Translations under genes and position numbers: made by a program
Notes under the pieces: generated by a model
Told to the model about the DNA's origin: nothing
Database searches by the model: none
Seen by the model: the letters and a program-made list of their open reading frames with translations, nothing else
Shown here: positions 9,501-17,919 of the stretch, piece by piece
How positions within the stretch are numbered: the stretch's first letter is position 1
How the letters are laid out: every line of letters starts with the position of its first letter
From: Pedobacter sp. SYP-B3415
GTDB lineage: Bacteria > Bacteroidota > Bacteroidia > Sphingobacteriales > Sphingobacteriaceae
NCBI RefSeq assembly: GCF_004138205.1
Contig: NZ_RXNQ01000037.1
Span: 62,001 to 126,000 of the forward strand
DNA length: 64,000 nt
Direction of reading: 5' to 3'

Positions 9501-9516
9501 GAACGTAACTTTCTAA
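6505..9516 (+). CDS. SusC/RagA family TonB-dependent outer-membrane transporter
   Basis: The 1003-residue protein imports oligosaccharides across the outer membrane together with its SusD partner, driven by TonB. A signal peptide ends near residue 25 (NVAFAQ). A carboxypeptidase-regulatory-like domain covers about 27-112, followed by the TonB-box/SusC signature ELEQVVVVGYGTQ and the plug domain (about 120-240; PTNPISALQGRVAGV, VLYVVDGVWYDD, VLKDASSQSIYG). A 22-strand barrel makes up the rest and ends in an aromatic residue (NIGLNVTF). The length is typical. It is ten bases from the SusD gene and lies downstream of the triple-tyrosine regulator. Confidence 0.97.
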   Translation: MKKIFTNLSVWVVFCLLSLNVAFAQNVTVQGRVTDAADGTALPGVSVVLKGTQTAVQSDANGNYSISAPGTGTLVFSFVGYASKEAAINAQTTLNITLTSSSQELEQVVVVGYGTQRKLDVTGSVATVKGEDITKQPSTNPISALQGRVAGVSIANNATPGASPQITIRGTGTIYGNTGVLYVVDGVWYDDISFLNPADVASISVLKDASSQSIYGIRAANGVVLVTTVRGKNGKPTINYNGTVGAQHVTNPVEMTNASEYATAVNEAYAIQGAAPLFANTNLGEGTDWYDQVLRTAMINNHQLSVNGGTDKSSYNLSLGFLDQDGIISTNNFKRYTAKLSNDFQLMEALKVGYNVTGTASRSANVPNSIFRALYTASPVVPVFKAPGAYGDPSDFNLGNGSNVNPQATLDFNNSRTDRYRVTGNVFAELKFLKNFTFRTSFGGDFGQDDIRNYTPQYFATRGQNTNISTLSVGRVATRNWIIENTLTYNNTWEDHNLTVLAGQTAQRFRSYTMTGTAQNVPFNRESDLYLSLGNSAGRTIEDSGSLSTAASYFGRVNYSFKNKYLLNASLRADGASQFYGGNNLWGYFPSIGGGWVVSNEDFMKDQTIFSNLKLRASWGKVGNAGVPINPTTLTVTQIPALIAFYGGIQNTGASINTLVPPALFWERSAGLDVGLEMGFFEGKLNVEADYYSRKTEQAIFNIPILGSLGTSNSRLLGNQADFRNRGVELVATWADKTSTGFGYTISGNVGYNDNVVLNVTSGSNPIDAGGDGLNNAVLPTRTVVGQPIGSFYGYQVTGIIQTAAEAAASGITGARPGDFRYADLNGDGRIDAKDKTFLGNPNPRFNYGLNTNFTYKNFDLTVDLQGVAGVELFNANLGNRFGNENYTKEFFDNRWTGGGSSNTYPSTSLAGGQNNQTNSFYVESGDYLRVRNLQLGYNLPSALVTKWKMQRLRVFANAQNAFNFFSYRGFTPEVGGAPTSTGVDFRVYPLYATYNIGLNVTF

Positions 9517-9526
9517 CGAACAAAAC

Positions 9527-11008
9527 ATGAAAACAACTCACTCGATAAGCTGGCAGAAATTAGGTGCCGCATGCTTATTTACAATTATATTAGGCGCATC
9601 TTCCTGTAAAGACAGTTTTCTTGATGTTGACCCGCAGGGCCAACAGGTGGCAACTGAATTCTGGAAAACCGAAGCTGATGCAACCAAAGCGGTGAACGCG
9701 ATCTATGCCAACCTGCGCAGCTGGGAAAACGTCGCCTTTCCGGCACTTGTAATAGAGAGCACACCTTCTGATGAGGCTGATAAGGGCAGTACCCCAACAG
9801 ATGCAACATTTTTCAATCTGTTTGATCAGTTCACGGTCGGTTCGACCGAAGGATCTTTACAGAGCTTCTGGACCGGGCAATACAGAAACATTAACTTCTG
9901 TAACCAGGTCCTGGATAATATTCCGGGAATCACGATGAATGAGGGTCTAAAAAGCCGCTACCTGGGTGAAGCAAAATTTGTGCGTGCATATTCCTACTTC
10001 AGACTTGTACGTGCTTATGGCGGTGTTCCTCTAAGGCTGCACATTCCCAAAGACAACTCCGAATACAACCTTCCGCGGGCTACCCGTCAGGAAGTATATG
10101 CTCAGATCGAAAAGGATCTTACTGAAGCTGCAGCTATACTGCCTGCCTCGTATCCTGCTACAGATGTAGGCCGCGCCACAAAAGGCGCAGCATTGGGTCT
10201 ATTGGCAAAGGTTTCTATGTACCAGCAAAAATGGACGGAAGTACAAAACTATACCAATCAGGTGATGGGGCTCGGTTACAACCTTTTCCCCGATTTCGAA
10301 AAACTGTTCCGTGTAGAAAATGAAAACAGTGTAGAATCTGTATTCGAAATCCAGGCGGAATTTGTTGCAGGAAACAACGCTGCCAATAACTCTCAATATA
10401 GCCAGGTACAAGGGGTTGCAGGTGTGCCTGCAGGAGGCTGGGGCTTTAATACCCCATCTGCATCACTCATTAACTCTTTCGAACCCGGGGATCCGCGTCG
10501 CGATGCGACCATTCTCTTCCCCGGTGAAAGAACACCCCAGGGCGATCTTATTCCTACTACAGTTCCCAATATCGGTTACAACCAAAAATCATATGTTCCT
10601 TTCAGCAGATTTGTATCTGGCAACCAGGGAGCGGAGCAAAACATCCGTGTGCTCAGATTTGCCGAGATCCTGCTGATGAATGCGGAAGCAGCGAACGAGT
10701 TGGGTAACACGACGCAGGCCTTAACATCGCTTAACCGGGTACGTGCCAGGGCGCGCGGTACCGCAACGGGGGTATTGCCTGATGTAACAACGACAGACAA
10801 GGCTGCACTTCGCGCAGCGATCTGGAGAGAACGTCAGTCTGAACTTGCCCTGGAAAGTGACCGTTATTTTGATGTGGTACGTCAGGGCAGAGCTGCCGAA
10901 GTTTTCGGCCCCAAAGGCTGGAAAGCCAACAAAAACGAAGTTTGGCCTATTCCTCAACAGGAAATAGATCTGAGCGGCAGCCTGCTTACGCAGAACCCAG
11001 GCTACTAG
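9527..11008 (+). CDS. SusD/RagB family nutrient-binding outer-membrane lipoprotein
   Basis: This 493-residue lipoprotein caps the SusC barrel and binds glycan at the cell surface. The lipobox LGASSC places the lipidated Cys at residue 27, followed by DSFLDVDPQG, the usual SusD start. Other family marks are FWKTEADATKAVNAIYANLR, the TPR-like YLGEAKFVRAYSYFRLVRAYGGVPL and the C-terminal RFAEILLMNAEAANELG and WRERQSELALESDRYFDVVR. It is translated ten bases after susC and is followed by a strong terminator, so regulator-independent susCD transcripts probably end here, with the enzyme genes partly on separate transcripts. Confidence 0.97.
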   Translation: MKTTHSISWQKLGAACLFTIILGASSCKDSFLDVDPQGQQVATEFWKTEADATKAVNAIYANLRSWENVAFPALVIESTPSDEADKGSTPTDATFFNLFDQFTVGSTEGSLQSFWTGQYRNINFCNQVLDNIPGITMNEGLKSRYLGEAKFVRAYSYFRLVRAYGGVPLRLHIPKDNSEYNLPRATRQEVYAQIEKDLTEAAAILPASYPATDVGRATKGAALGLLAKVSMYQQKWTEVQNYTNQVMGLGYNLFPDFEKLFRVENENSVESVFEIQAEFVAGNNAANNSQYSQVQGVAGVPAGGWGFNTPSASLINSFEPGDPRRDATILFPGERTPQGDLIPTTVPNIGYNQKSYVPFSRFVSGNQGAEQNIRVLRFAEILLMNAEAANELGNTTQALTSLNRVRARARGTATGVLPDVTTTDKAALRAAIWRERQSELALESDRYFDVVRQGRAAEVFGPKGWKANKNEVWPIPQQEIDLSGSLLTQNPGY

Positions 11009-11068
11009 TCCGTGTCCTGTCTGGATGTCGCTTTAATAAGCCGTCCAGGACAAAAACTATTAAGACAT

Positions 11069-11100
11069 AGCCGTACCTGCATGCCGGGTACGGCTATTTT
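11069..11100 (+). terminator. Intrinsic terminator after susCD
   Basis: AGCCGTACC (11069-11077) pairs perfectly with GGTACGGCT (11087-11095) over a 9-nt loop and is followed by ATTTT. It closes the susCD transcript. Confidence 0.8.
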
Positions 11101-11214
11101 AGCAATCCATATAACCATTGCGGTGTGCCTGCATGCATGCAGCGCTGCAGTAATGAACATAAATGATTACCTTAATCAAGCTGGCACCAGCCGCCACTTG
11201 CTTCAATGACAGCT

Positions 11215-12579
11215 ATGCATAAAAAGATTCTTGTCCCCCTTATTTTGCTGATCGCCTGTGCCTGCCAGTCGCCGGCGCAGAAAGATCAAAAAAACAATGC
11301 GGCCCAGACCGGCCTTGCCATTAAAAAAGGTCTTTCAGACGAACAACTGCTCGACCTGGTACAGAAACAAACCTTCAAATATTTCTGGGAAGGTGCTGAA
11401 CCTGTGTCAGGAGCTGCACGCGAGCGCTATCATTCAGATAACGTGTACCCTGAGAATGATAAAAACATCGTGGCTACGGGAGCAACCGGATTTGGGCTGA
11501 TGGCTATCCTCAGTGGCATTGACCGTGGTTACGTAAGTAAAAAAGACGGCCTGGAACGCCTTAGCAAAATTCTCAACTGGCTTGAAAAGGCCGATCGCTT
11601 TCATGGTGCATGGCCGCACTGGATGGTTGGTGAAACCGGAAAAGTAAAACCTTTTGGCCGGAAAGACAATGGAGGTGATCTTGTGGAGACTTCATTTATC
11701 GCTCAGTCGCTGATCTGTATCAATGAATACTACAAAAATGGTTCGGCCGCAGAAAAGGCAGTTGCAAAAAAGGCAGATGATCTTTGGCGGGGTATTGATT
11801 TCAACTGGTACCGAAACGGAGGTCAGAACGTACTTTACTGGCACTGGTCTCCGGAGTATGGCTGGGAAATGAACTTTCCGGTAAAAGGTTACAATGAATG
11901 CCTTATCATGTACGTGCTGGCAGCCTCTTCGCCTACCCATACCGTTCCCGCAGCGGTTTACCATGAAGGCTGGGCCCGGAGCGGCGCCATACATGCACCG
12001 CATAAAGTAGAGGGACATGAAGTGCCATTTGATTTTCAGGGCGCAAAAAACAGCGTCGGACCGTTGTTCTGGGCTCACTACTCTTATCTTGGTCTGAATC
12101 CGAAAGGCCTCAGGGACCAGTATGGTGATTACTGGCAGAACAATGTAAACCATACGCGCGCCATTCATGACTATTGCGTGCGCAACCCGAAAGGATGGAA
12201 AGGCTACAGCGCTGACTCGTGGGGCTTAACGGCCAGTTACTCCGTAAAAGGGTACGCTGCACACAGTCCGCAGGAAGACTTCGGGGTTATTTCACCAACA
12301 GCAGCGATATCATCTCTGCCCTATACGCCAAAAGAATCCATCCGCACTATGCGGTATATGTATGAAACGCTGGGCGACAAGATCTGGGGCGAGTTTGGCT
12401 TTTATGATGCTTATTCTGAAACAGATAATTATTACCCGCAGCGCTACCTCGGTATCGATCAGGGGCCAATGGTTGTCATGATTGAAAATTACCGCAGCGG
12501 TTTGCTCTGGAAACTTTTTATGCAAAATAAAGACGTGCAGGCAGGCTTGAGTAAACTCGGATTCACTGTATCAAAGTAA
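11215..12579 (+). CDS. GH144-like glucanase lipoprotein ('glucoamylase family', PF10091-type)
   Basis: The start at 11215 gives MHKKILVPLILLIACACQS, a lipoprotein signal with lipid-modified Cys near residue 17-19; an ATG three codons upstream (11206) is less likely. The 454-residue protein has the alpha/alpha-barrel motifs of the 'glucoamylase-like' family: FKYFWEGAEPVSGAARER, VATGATGFGLMAI, FHGAWPHWM, DNGGDLVETSFIAQSLI, WHWSPEYGWEMNFPVKGYNE, SADSWGLTASYSVKGY, and GIDQGPMVVMIENYRSGL. The characterised relatives in family GH144 (for example from Chitinophaga) are endo-beta-1,2-glucanases. In this gene cluster the enzyme would cut the polysaccharide at the cell surface. Family assignment is firm; substrate is inferred. 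Confidence 0.85.
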   Translation: MHKKILVPLILLIACACQSPAQKDQKNNAAQTGLAIKKGLSDEQLLDLVQKQTFKYFWEGAEPVSGAARERYHSDNVYPENDKNIVATGATGFGLMAILSGIDRGYVSKKDGLERLSKILNWLEKADRFHGAWPHWMVGETGKVKPFGRKDNGGDLVETSFIAQSLICINEYYKNGSAAEKAVAKKADDLWRGIDFNWYRNGGQNVLYWHWSPEYGWEMNFPVKGYNECLIMYVLAASSPTHTVPAAVYHEGWARSGAIHAPHKVEGHEVPFDFQGAKNSVGPLFWAHYSYLGLNPKGLRDQYGDYWQNNVNHTRAIHDYCVRNPKGWKGYSADSWGLTASYSVKGYAAHSPQEDFGVISPTAAISSLPYTPKESIRTMRYMYETLGDKIWGEFGFYDAYSETDNYYPQRYLGIDQGPMVVMIENYRSGLLWKLFMQNKDVQAGLSKLGFTVSK

Positions 12580-12642
12580 TTCGAAACGGAATGAATGTTT
12601 AGCTACAGGATATCATCTTTTCACCCTATTAAAATCATCATC

Positions 12643-13041
12643 ATGAAAAAAATCATTTCCTTATTTTCTGTGATCGCCCTGCTGGCGGTTGCTTTTATTC
12701 ATTCCGGCTTTATTTCCGCTAAACCGACTGTAAGCTCCAAAAACCTTGCAACCGTAAATCTTACCGCCTCCAACTCCACGAGCGACGGTGTTTATGCCGT
12801 TATTCAAAACAATGCCAGCGGTGGGAGTACAACGTATTATATTCCACCGCACACGCCTGCAGGCACAGTTCTCGGCCAACTGCCGGCGAATGGTGATCTC
12901 TATACGGTCAGCCTGAGTTCGACCGGTGGCGCGCATGACATGTGGGTTTACTGGGAGCACCAGAGCCACGTAACCGGACTAAGTGTAACTGGAATGGCCC
13001 TCGGATGCGAGAGCTGCGCCCGGATCACTATTTTTAATTAA
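12643..13041 (+). CDS. Small secreted protein of unknown function in the PUL
   Basis: From the ATG at 12643 this is 132 residues with a clear signal peptide (MKKIISLFSVIALLAVAF, cleavage near residue 27). An upstream in-frame ATG at 12595 would put 16 extra residues before the signal peptide and is rejected. The mature protein is about 105 residues, rich in Ser, Thr, Gly and aromatic residues (TTYYIPPHTPAGTVLGQLP, MWVYWEH), which suggests a small beta-sandwich. The C-terminal half has two Cys in a short CESC loop. I recognise no family. It lies between the glucanase and the GH43 gene, 63 and 5 bases away, so it probably binds glycan or assists an enzyme. Confidence 0.75.
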   Translation: MKKIISLFSVIALLAVAFIHSGFISAKPTVSSKNLATVNLTASNSTSDGVYAVIQNNASGGSTTYYIPPHTPAGTVLGQLPANGDLYTVSLSSTGGAHDMWVYWEHQSHVTGLSVTGMALGCESCARITIFN

Positions 13042-13046
13042 CGATT

Positions 13047-14789
13047 ATGGTAGCTAAACATTTTTTCAGTTTTGCAGTGGCGATTTTATTTGCCCTCGTG
13101 TCGGGCAGCCCGGCCGCCGCGCAAAAGACCTACTGCAATCCCATCAACGTAGATTATGGCTACACGCCCATACCAAATTTCACTAACTGGGGGAAACACC
13201 GGGCCACGGCAGACCCCGTAATTGTAAACTATAAGGGTGACTATTACCTGTTTTCTACTAACCAGTGGGGTTATTGGCACAGCAGTGATATGAGCAACTG
13301 GACATTTGTCAAGCGTCACTTCCTGCGGCCGGAACACAAGGTTTACGACGATCTTTGCGCGCCTTCGGTCTGGGTGCAGGGTGATACGATGCTGGTATTC
13401 GGATCTACTTACGCAAGGAACTTCCCGATCTGGATGAGCACAAACCCGAAAGCAAATGAGTGGAAGGAGGCTGTGCACAAATTTGATATTGGTGGTTGGG
13501 ACCCGGCTCACTTCGTTGACGACGATGGCCGGCTGTACATGTACAATGGCAGCAGCAACACCTACCCCTTGTATGGCATTGAGCTGGACCGCAAGACTTT
13601 TCAGCCGCAGGGCACACGAAAAGAGCTGCTGGTTTTGAAACCCGACCGGTTTGGCTGGCAACGCTTTGGCGAGCACCTGGATAATACTTTTCTTGATCCT
13701 TTTGTAGAAGGTGCGTGGGTAACCAAACACAACAAAAAGTATTACCTCCAGTACGGTGCGCCTGGCACAGAATTCAGCGGTTATGCAGACGGCGTGGCTG
13801 TTTCCAGCAACCCCCTGGGGCCTTTTGAACAACAGAGCATTCCCTTTTCATACAAACCCGGCGGTTTTGCCCGCGGTGCGGGGCACGGTGCTACCTTTCA
13901 GGACAATAACAAAAACTACTGGCACGTTTCGACGATCGTTCTCTCCGCAAAAAATAATTTTGAACGCCGCATAGGCATCTGGCCTGCCGGCTTTGACCGC
14001 GACGATGTCATGTATATGAATGCAGCGTTCGGCGATTATCCGCATTTCCTCCCCGGGAAGGGCAAACCTGGCACATTTACCGGCTGGATGCTGCTTAACT
14101 ACAACAAGCCCGTCCGTGTTTCTTCCACGCTGGGCGGCTACACCGCGAACAATTCGGTCGATGAGGACATTAAAACTTATTGGAGCGCTAAAACTGCGGA
14201 AAAAAATGAGTGGATAGAAAGTGATCTCGGCGAGGTATCAACAATAAACGCGGTGCAGATCAATTATGCGGACCAGGATGTCGAATTTCTCGGCAAACAA
14301 ACCAGCATCTATCATCAGTATATCTTAAGATATTCATCTGATGGAAAAAACTGGAAAGTTCTGGAAGACAAAAGCAACAACCGGCGTGACGTACCCCACG
14401 ATTATATTGAACTTAAGACGCCCGTACAGGCCCGCTATATCCGCCTGGAAAATGTGCATATGCCTACAGGCAAATTTGCTATCAGCGGGTTCAGGGTGTT
14501 TGGAAAAGGGGCCGGCAAAGCGGCTGCGGTGCCTGAAGACTTTGTTGTGCTCCGAACCGAGAAAGACAAAAGAAGCGCCTGGATCAGGTGGAAACCCGCC
14601 GACGATGCATATGCCTACAACATCTATACGGGCATAGCACCAGACAAACTGTACAATTGCATCATGGTACACAACCAAAATGAATATTGGTACAAAGGGA
14701 TGGACAATACAAAGACCTACTATTTTTGCATAGAAGCCATCAACGAAAATGGTATTTCAAAACGATCTAAAGTTATAAAAGTCGATTAA
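13047..14789 (+). CDS. GH43-family glycoside hydrolase with discoidin (F5/8 type C) and Fn3-like domains
   Basis: The 580-residue protein has a signal peptide (to about residue 26) and a five-bladed GH43 propeller (about 27-340). Likely catalytic residues are Asp56 in the TADP motif (base), Asp152 in GGWDPAHF (pKa modulator) and Glu221 in DPFVEGAW (acid). A discoidin-like domain follows (about 350-485; WSAKTAEKNEWIESDLGE, ARYIRLENVHMPTGKFAISGFRVFG). A short fibronectin III-like module ends the protein (about 495-578). GH43 enzymes release arabinose, xylose or galactose units. The subfamily cannot be fixed by eye. The gene is five bases after the small secreted protein and six before the SGNH gene, so they are co-transcribed. 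Confidence 0.88.
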   Translation: MVAKHFFSFAVAILFALVSGSPAAAQKTYCNPINVDYGYTPIPNFTNWGKHRATADPVIVNYKGDYYLFSTNQWGYWHSSDMSNWTFVKRHFLRPEHKVYDDLCAPSVWVQGDTMLVFGSTYARNFPIWMSTNPKANEWKEAVHKFDIGGWDPAHFVDDDGRLYMYNGSSNTYPLYGIELDRKTFQPQGTRKELLVLKPDRFGWQRFGEHLDNTFLDPFVEGAWVTKHNKKYYLQYGAPGTEFSGYADGVAVSSNPLGPFEQQSIPFSYKPGGFARGAGHGATFQDNNKNYWHVSTIVLSAKNNFERRIGIWPAGFDRDDVMYMNAAFGDYPHFLPGKGKPGTFTGWMLLNYNKPVRVSSTLGGYTANNSVDEDIKTYWSAKTAEKNEWIESDLGEVSTINAVQINYADQDVEFLGKQTSIYHQYILRYSSDGKNWKVLEDKSNNRRDVPHDYIELKTPVQARYIRLENVHMPTGKFAISGFRVFGKGAGKAAAVPEDFVVLRTEKDKRSAWIRWKPADDAYAYNIYTGIAPDKLYNCIMVHNQNEYWYKGMDNTKTYYFCIEAINENGISKRSKVIKVD

Positions 14790-14794
14790 CCAAG

Positions 14795-15466
14795 ATGAAA
14801 AAAAACCTTACCGGAAGCCTTCTCTTTTTATTGCTGACCACATTTATGGCAGTAAATGTTCATGCCCAGGGTTCACGTCCGCCTTTCTTTGATGAAGTTC
14901 AGGCCTTCAAAAAGAAAGACAGTACCCACCGGCCTGCCGCTGGGGGAATCGTTTTTGTAGGCAGTTCATCTGTTCGCATGTGGAGCGATCTGGAGAACAG
15001 ATACAAAGCATACAATGCCATCAACCGCGGCTTCGGCGGTTCAACCCTGAAAGATGCGGCTTTTTACACAAAAGAGCTCGTATCGGTGTACCGACCCCGG
15101 CAGGTGGTAATTTACTCCGGCGAAAATGATCTTGCTGCCGGCGCATCTGCTTACGAAACGCTGAACCGCTTTGCTGCCTTTTTTACCAATATCCGCAACA
15201 ACCAGCCGGATGTCCCGGTCATTTTTATTTCGATCAAAGAAAGTCCGTCGCGCACCAAAATCGGTGCGGCGGTTTTGCATACCAATGCTCTGATCAAAGA
15301 ATACATGAGTCACTATCCCAATACCCGGTTTGTCGAAGTAAACAGCAAAATGAAGACAGCCAACGGCAAATTGCGACCCGAGCTTTTTAAGGATGACATG
15401 CTGCACATGAAACCGGCAGGCTATGAAATCTGGGCGCGTGAACTGACGCCCTATTTATTAAAATAA
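14795..15466 (+). CDS. SGNH/GDSL-family esterase, secreted
   Basis: This 223-residue protein has a signal peptide ending near residue 25 (NVHAQG). The SGNH blocks are all visible: block I GGIVFVGSSSVRMW (Ser58 as nucleophile; the usual GDS reads GSS), block II RGFGGSTLKD (Gly), block III IYSGENDLAAG (Asn) and block V DDMLHMKPAGYEIW (Asp and His). It probably removes acyl groups from a glycan, which would let the neighbouring hydrolases act. It lies six bases after the GH43 gene and 11 before the GH3 gene. Confidence 0.9.
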   Translation: MKKNLTGSLLFLLLTTFMAVNVHAQGSRPPFFDEVQAFKKKDSTHRPAAGGIVFVGSSSVRMWSDLENRYKAYNAINRGFGGSTLKDAAFYTKELVSVYRPRQVVIYSGENDLAAGASAYETLNRFAAFFTNIRNNQPDVPVIFISIKESPSRTKIGAAVLHTNALIKEYMSHYPNTRFVEVNSKMKTANGKLRPELFKDDMLHMKPAGYEIWARELTPYLLK

Positions 15467-15477
15467 CAACACACGAT

Positions 15478-17778
15478 ATGAACAAGACAAAATATCTCTT
15501 TCTGTCGCTTGCGCTCGCTTCGCTCGCTGTAACCGCGCAGCAGAAGCCCGGGCAGACACCCGCACAGACAAAGATGAATACATTCATCAGCAAACTTATG
15601 GCAAAAATGACCGTCGATGAAAAGATCGGTCAGCTTAACCTGCTAACAGGTGGCGAGGCAACAACCGGCTCAGTCGTTAGTACGGGGGTGGAAACGAAGA
15701 TCAAAGAGGGCAAGGTAGGCGGAATTTTCAGCCTGACCACGCCTGCACGTATTCGAAAGGCACAGGAAATTGCGGTGAACCAAAGCCGGCTAAAAATCCC
15801 GATCATTTTTGGCCAGGACGTTATTCATGGCTATAAAACGACTTTCCCTATTCCGCTTGCTTTGTCCTGCAGCTGGGATATGTCGCTTATTGAACGCACA
15901 GCCCGCATTGCAGCCATCGAAGCGAGTGCCGACGGTCTGAACTGGACCTTTTCGCCTATGGTCGATATTTCGCGCGATCCACGATGGGGCCGTATTTCTG
16001 AGGGCAGCGGAGAAGACACTTACCTTGGTTCCCGTATTGCTGCGGCTATGGTGAAAGGCTACCAGGGAGACGACCTGAGCAGAAACAATACGATCATGGC
16101 CTGTGTAAAACACTTTGCATTGTATGGCGCCGCAGAAGCGGGCCGCGATTACAACACCACAGACATGAGCCTGAACCGGATGTACAATGAGTACCTTCCG
16201 CCATATAAAGCTGCTATAGACGCAGGTGCCGGCAGTGTCATGACCTCGTTCAACGATATAAACGGTGTGCCGGCAACGGCTAATAAATGGCTTATGACAG
16301 ATCTGCTCCGTAAACAATGGGGTTTTAAAGGATTCGTCGTTACCGATTACACCGCTGTCAACGAGCTGATTGACCATGGATTGGGCGATCTGCAGCAGGT
16401 CTCTGCATTATCTCTTAAAGCCGGGGTAGAAATGGACATGGTTGGCGAAGGCTTTCTGACCACCTTGAAGAAGTCGCTGAAGGAAGGCAAAGTGACAGCT
16501 GCGCAGATTGATAATGCCTGTCGTCTTGTTCTCGAAGCTAAATACAAACTCGGACTCTTTGATGATCCTTTCCGGTATTGCAGTGAAGAGCGGGCGAAAA
16601 ACGAGATACTCACCCCCGAGCACCTGAAAGCTGCGCGCGAAGCGGCAACAAAATCTTTTGTTCTCTTAAAAAACGAAGGCAATGTATTGCCGCTGAAAAA
16701 ATCCGGCACAATTGCGCTGATCGGTCCACTGGCCAATACCGGCAGCAATATGCCGGGTACCTGGAGCGTGAATTCAGACCTGAAGAACACCAAATCGCTG
16801 CTTCAGGGCCTTACCGAGGTAGCGGGAAATGATGTAAAGATTCTGCACAGCATGGGCTCCAACCTGCTCAGCGATGCTGCTTATCAACAGCGTGCTACCA
16901 TGTTTGGACGCGAGATTCCGCGCGATAACCGCAGCGAGGAAGACATGATCCGCGAAGCGGTAAATACGGCAAAAAAGGCCGACGTGGTAGTCGCTGCCTT
17001 AGGCGAATCATCTGAAATGAGCGGGGAAGCGTCCAGCCGCACCAATCTTGAGATCCCCGATGTGCAGCGCAGGCTGCTCGAAGCCCTGCTTAAAACCGGA
17101 AAGCCGGTCGTTATGGTATTGTTTACGGGACGCCCGCTTGTGCTTACCTGGGAGAACCAGCATGTGCCAGCCATCCTGAACGCCTGGTTCGGGGGTACAG
17201 AGGCGGCAACAGCTATCGGCGATGTGCTGTTCGGAGCGGTGAACCCTTCCGGAAAACTCAGCGCTACTTTTCCGCAGAATGTCGGCCAAATCCCGCTCTA
17301 CCATGCACATAAAAATACCGGCCGGCCGCTGGCAGAAGGACAGTGGTTCCAGAAATTCCGTTCCAACTATCTTGACGTAAGCAATGACCCCCTGTATCCC
17401 TTTGGTTACGGCCTGAGTTATACTACTTTCAGTTACTCCCCTATTAAACTAAGCGGGCCGGCGGTAAGGCCGGGACAAGCCTTAATGGCGAGCGTAACGG
17501 TGACGAATACAGGATCAGCGACCGGCGAAGAAGTTGTTCAGCTGTACGTCCGTGACATGGTGGGCAGTATTACCCGCCCGGTAAAAGAGCTCAAGGGCTT
17601 TATGAAAATCAGCCTGAAGCCCGGTGAAAGCCGTGAGGTCAGTTTCCGTATCGATGAAGCGATGCTGAAATTTTACGATGCAAACCTGAAATATGCCGCA
17701 GAGCCCGGCGATTTCAAAGTCTTCATCGGTGCCAACTCCCGTGATGTGAAGTCTGCTGACTTCCGCTTCTCGAAATAG
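15478..17778 (+). CDS. bglX: GH3-family beta-glucosidase (BglX-like), periplasmic
   Basis: This 766-residue enzyme has a short signal peptide (to about residue 20), then the GH3 TIM-barrel domain (about 50-360), the alpha/beta sandwich (about 395-620) and a C-terminal Fn3-like domain (about 670-760). The nucleophile is Asp290 in GFKGFVVTDYTAV. The putative acid/base Glu is in GESSEMSGEASSR. Other marks are WTFSPMVDISRDPRWGRISEGSGEDTYL and CVKHFALYGAAEAGRDYN. It releases glucose from oligosaccharides, probably the products of the GH144-like enzyme. Overall similarity is to BglX; linkage preference cannot be read from sequence. Confidence 0.93.
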   Translation: MNKTKYLFLSLALASLAVTAQQKPGQTPAQTKMNTFISKLMAKMTVDEKIGQLNLLTGGEATTGSVVSTGVETKIKEGKVGGIFSLTTPARIRKAQEIAVNQSRLKIPIIFGQDVIHGYKTTFPIPLALSCSWDMSLIERTARIAAIEASADGLNWTFSPMVDISRDPRWGRISEGSGEDTYLGSRIAAAMVKGYQGDDLSRNNTIMACVKHFALYGAAEAGRDYNTTDMSLNRMYNEYLPPYKAAIDAGAGSVMTSFNDINGVPATANKWLMTDLLRKQWGFKGFVVTDYTAVNELIDHGLGDLQQVSALSLKAGVEMDMVGEGFLTTLKKSLKEGKVTAAQIDNACRLVLEAKYKLGLFDDPFRYCSEERAKNEILTPEHLKAAREAATKSFVLLKNEGNVLPLKKSGTIALIGPLANTGSNMPGTWSVNSDLKNTKSLLQGLTEVAGNDVKILHSMGSNLLSDAAYQQRATMFGREIPRDNRSEEDMIREAVNTAKKADVVVAALGESSEMSGEASSRTNLEIPDVQRRLLEALLKTGKPVVMVLFTGRPLVLTWENQHVPAILNAWFGGTEAATAIGDVLFGAVNPSGKLSATFPQNVGQIPLYHAHKNTGRPLAEGQWFQKFRSNYLDVSNDPLYPFGYGLSYTTFSYSPIKLSGPAVRPGQALMASVTVTNTGSATGEEVVQLYVRDMVGSITRPVKELKGFMKISLKPGESREVSFRIDEAMLKFYDANLKYAAEPGDFKVFIGANSRDVKSADFRFSK

Positions 17779-17800
17779 ACAGTTCTTATGCATCCTAATC

Positions 17801-17840
17801 AAAGCCTGATTGTTGTGAAACAGTCAGGCTTTTTCTATTT
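17801..17840 (+). terminator. Intrinsic terminator after the GH3 gene
   Basis: AAAGCCTGA (17801-17809) pairs with TCAGGCTTT (17824-17832), followed by TTCTATTTTT. It separates the enzyme cluster from the esterase/peptidase pair. Confidence 0.75.
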
Positions 17841-17919
17841 TTACGGCCTGACTGCAGGTGCCGTCCGGGTTGTGCATGGGCATATGTTTTCCGGGACCCT
17901 GCGCTGAAAAAGAACAACG

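Noticed and set aside
7591..9528. Long antisense frames inside the SusC gene
   Set aside because: They are shadows of a well-supported gene on the other strand and have no own start signals or family motifs.
11215..17778. Type IX secretion C-terminal domain on the PUL enzymes
   Set aside because: None of the enzyme C-termini shows the conserved sorting-domain pattern; they end in their own domains.
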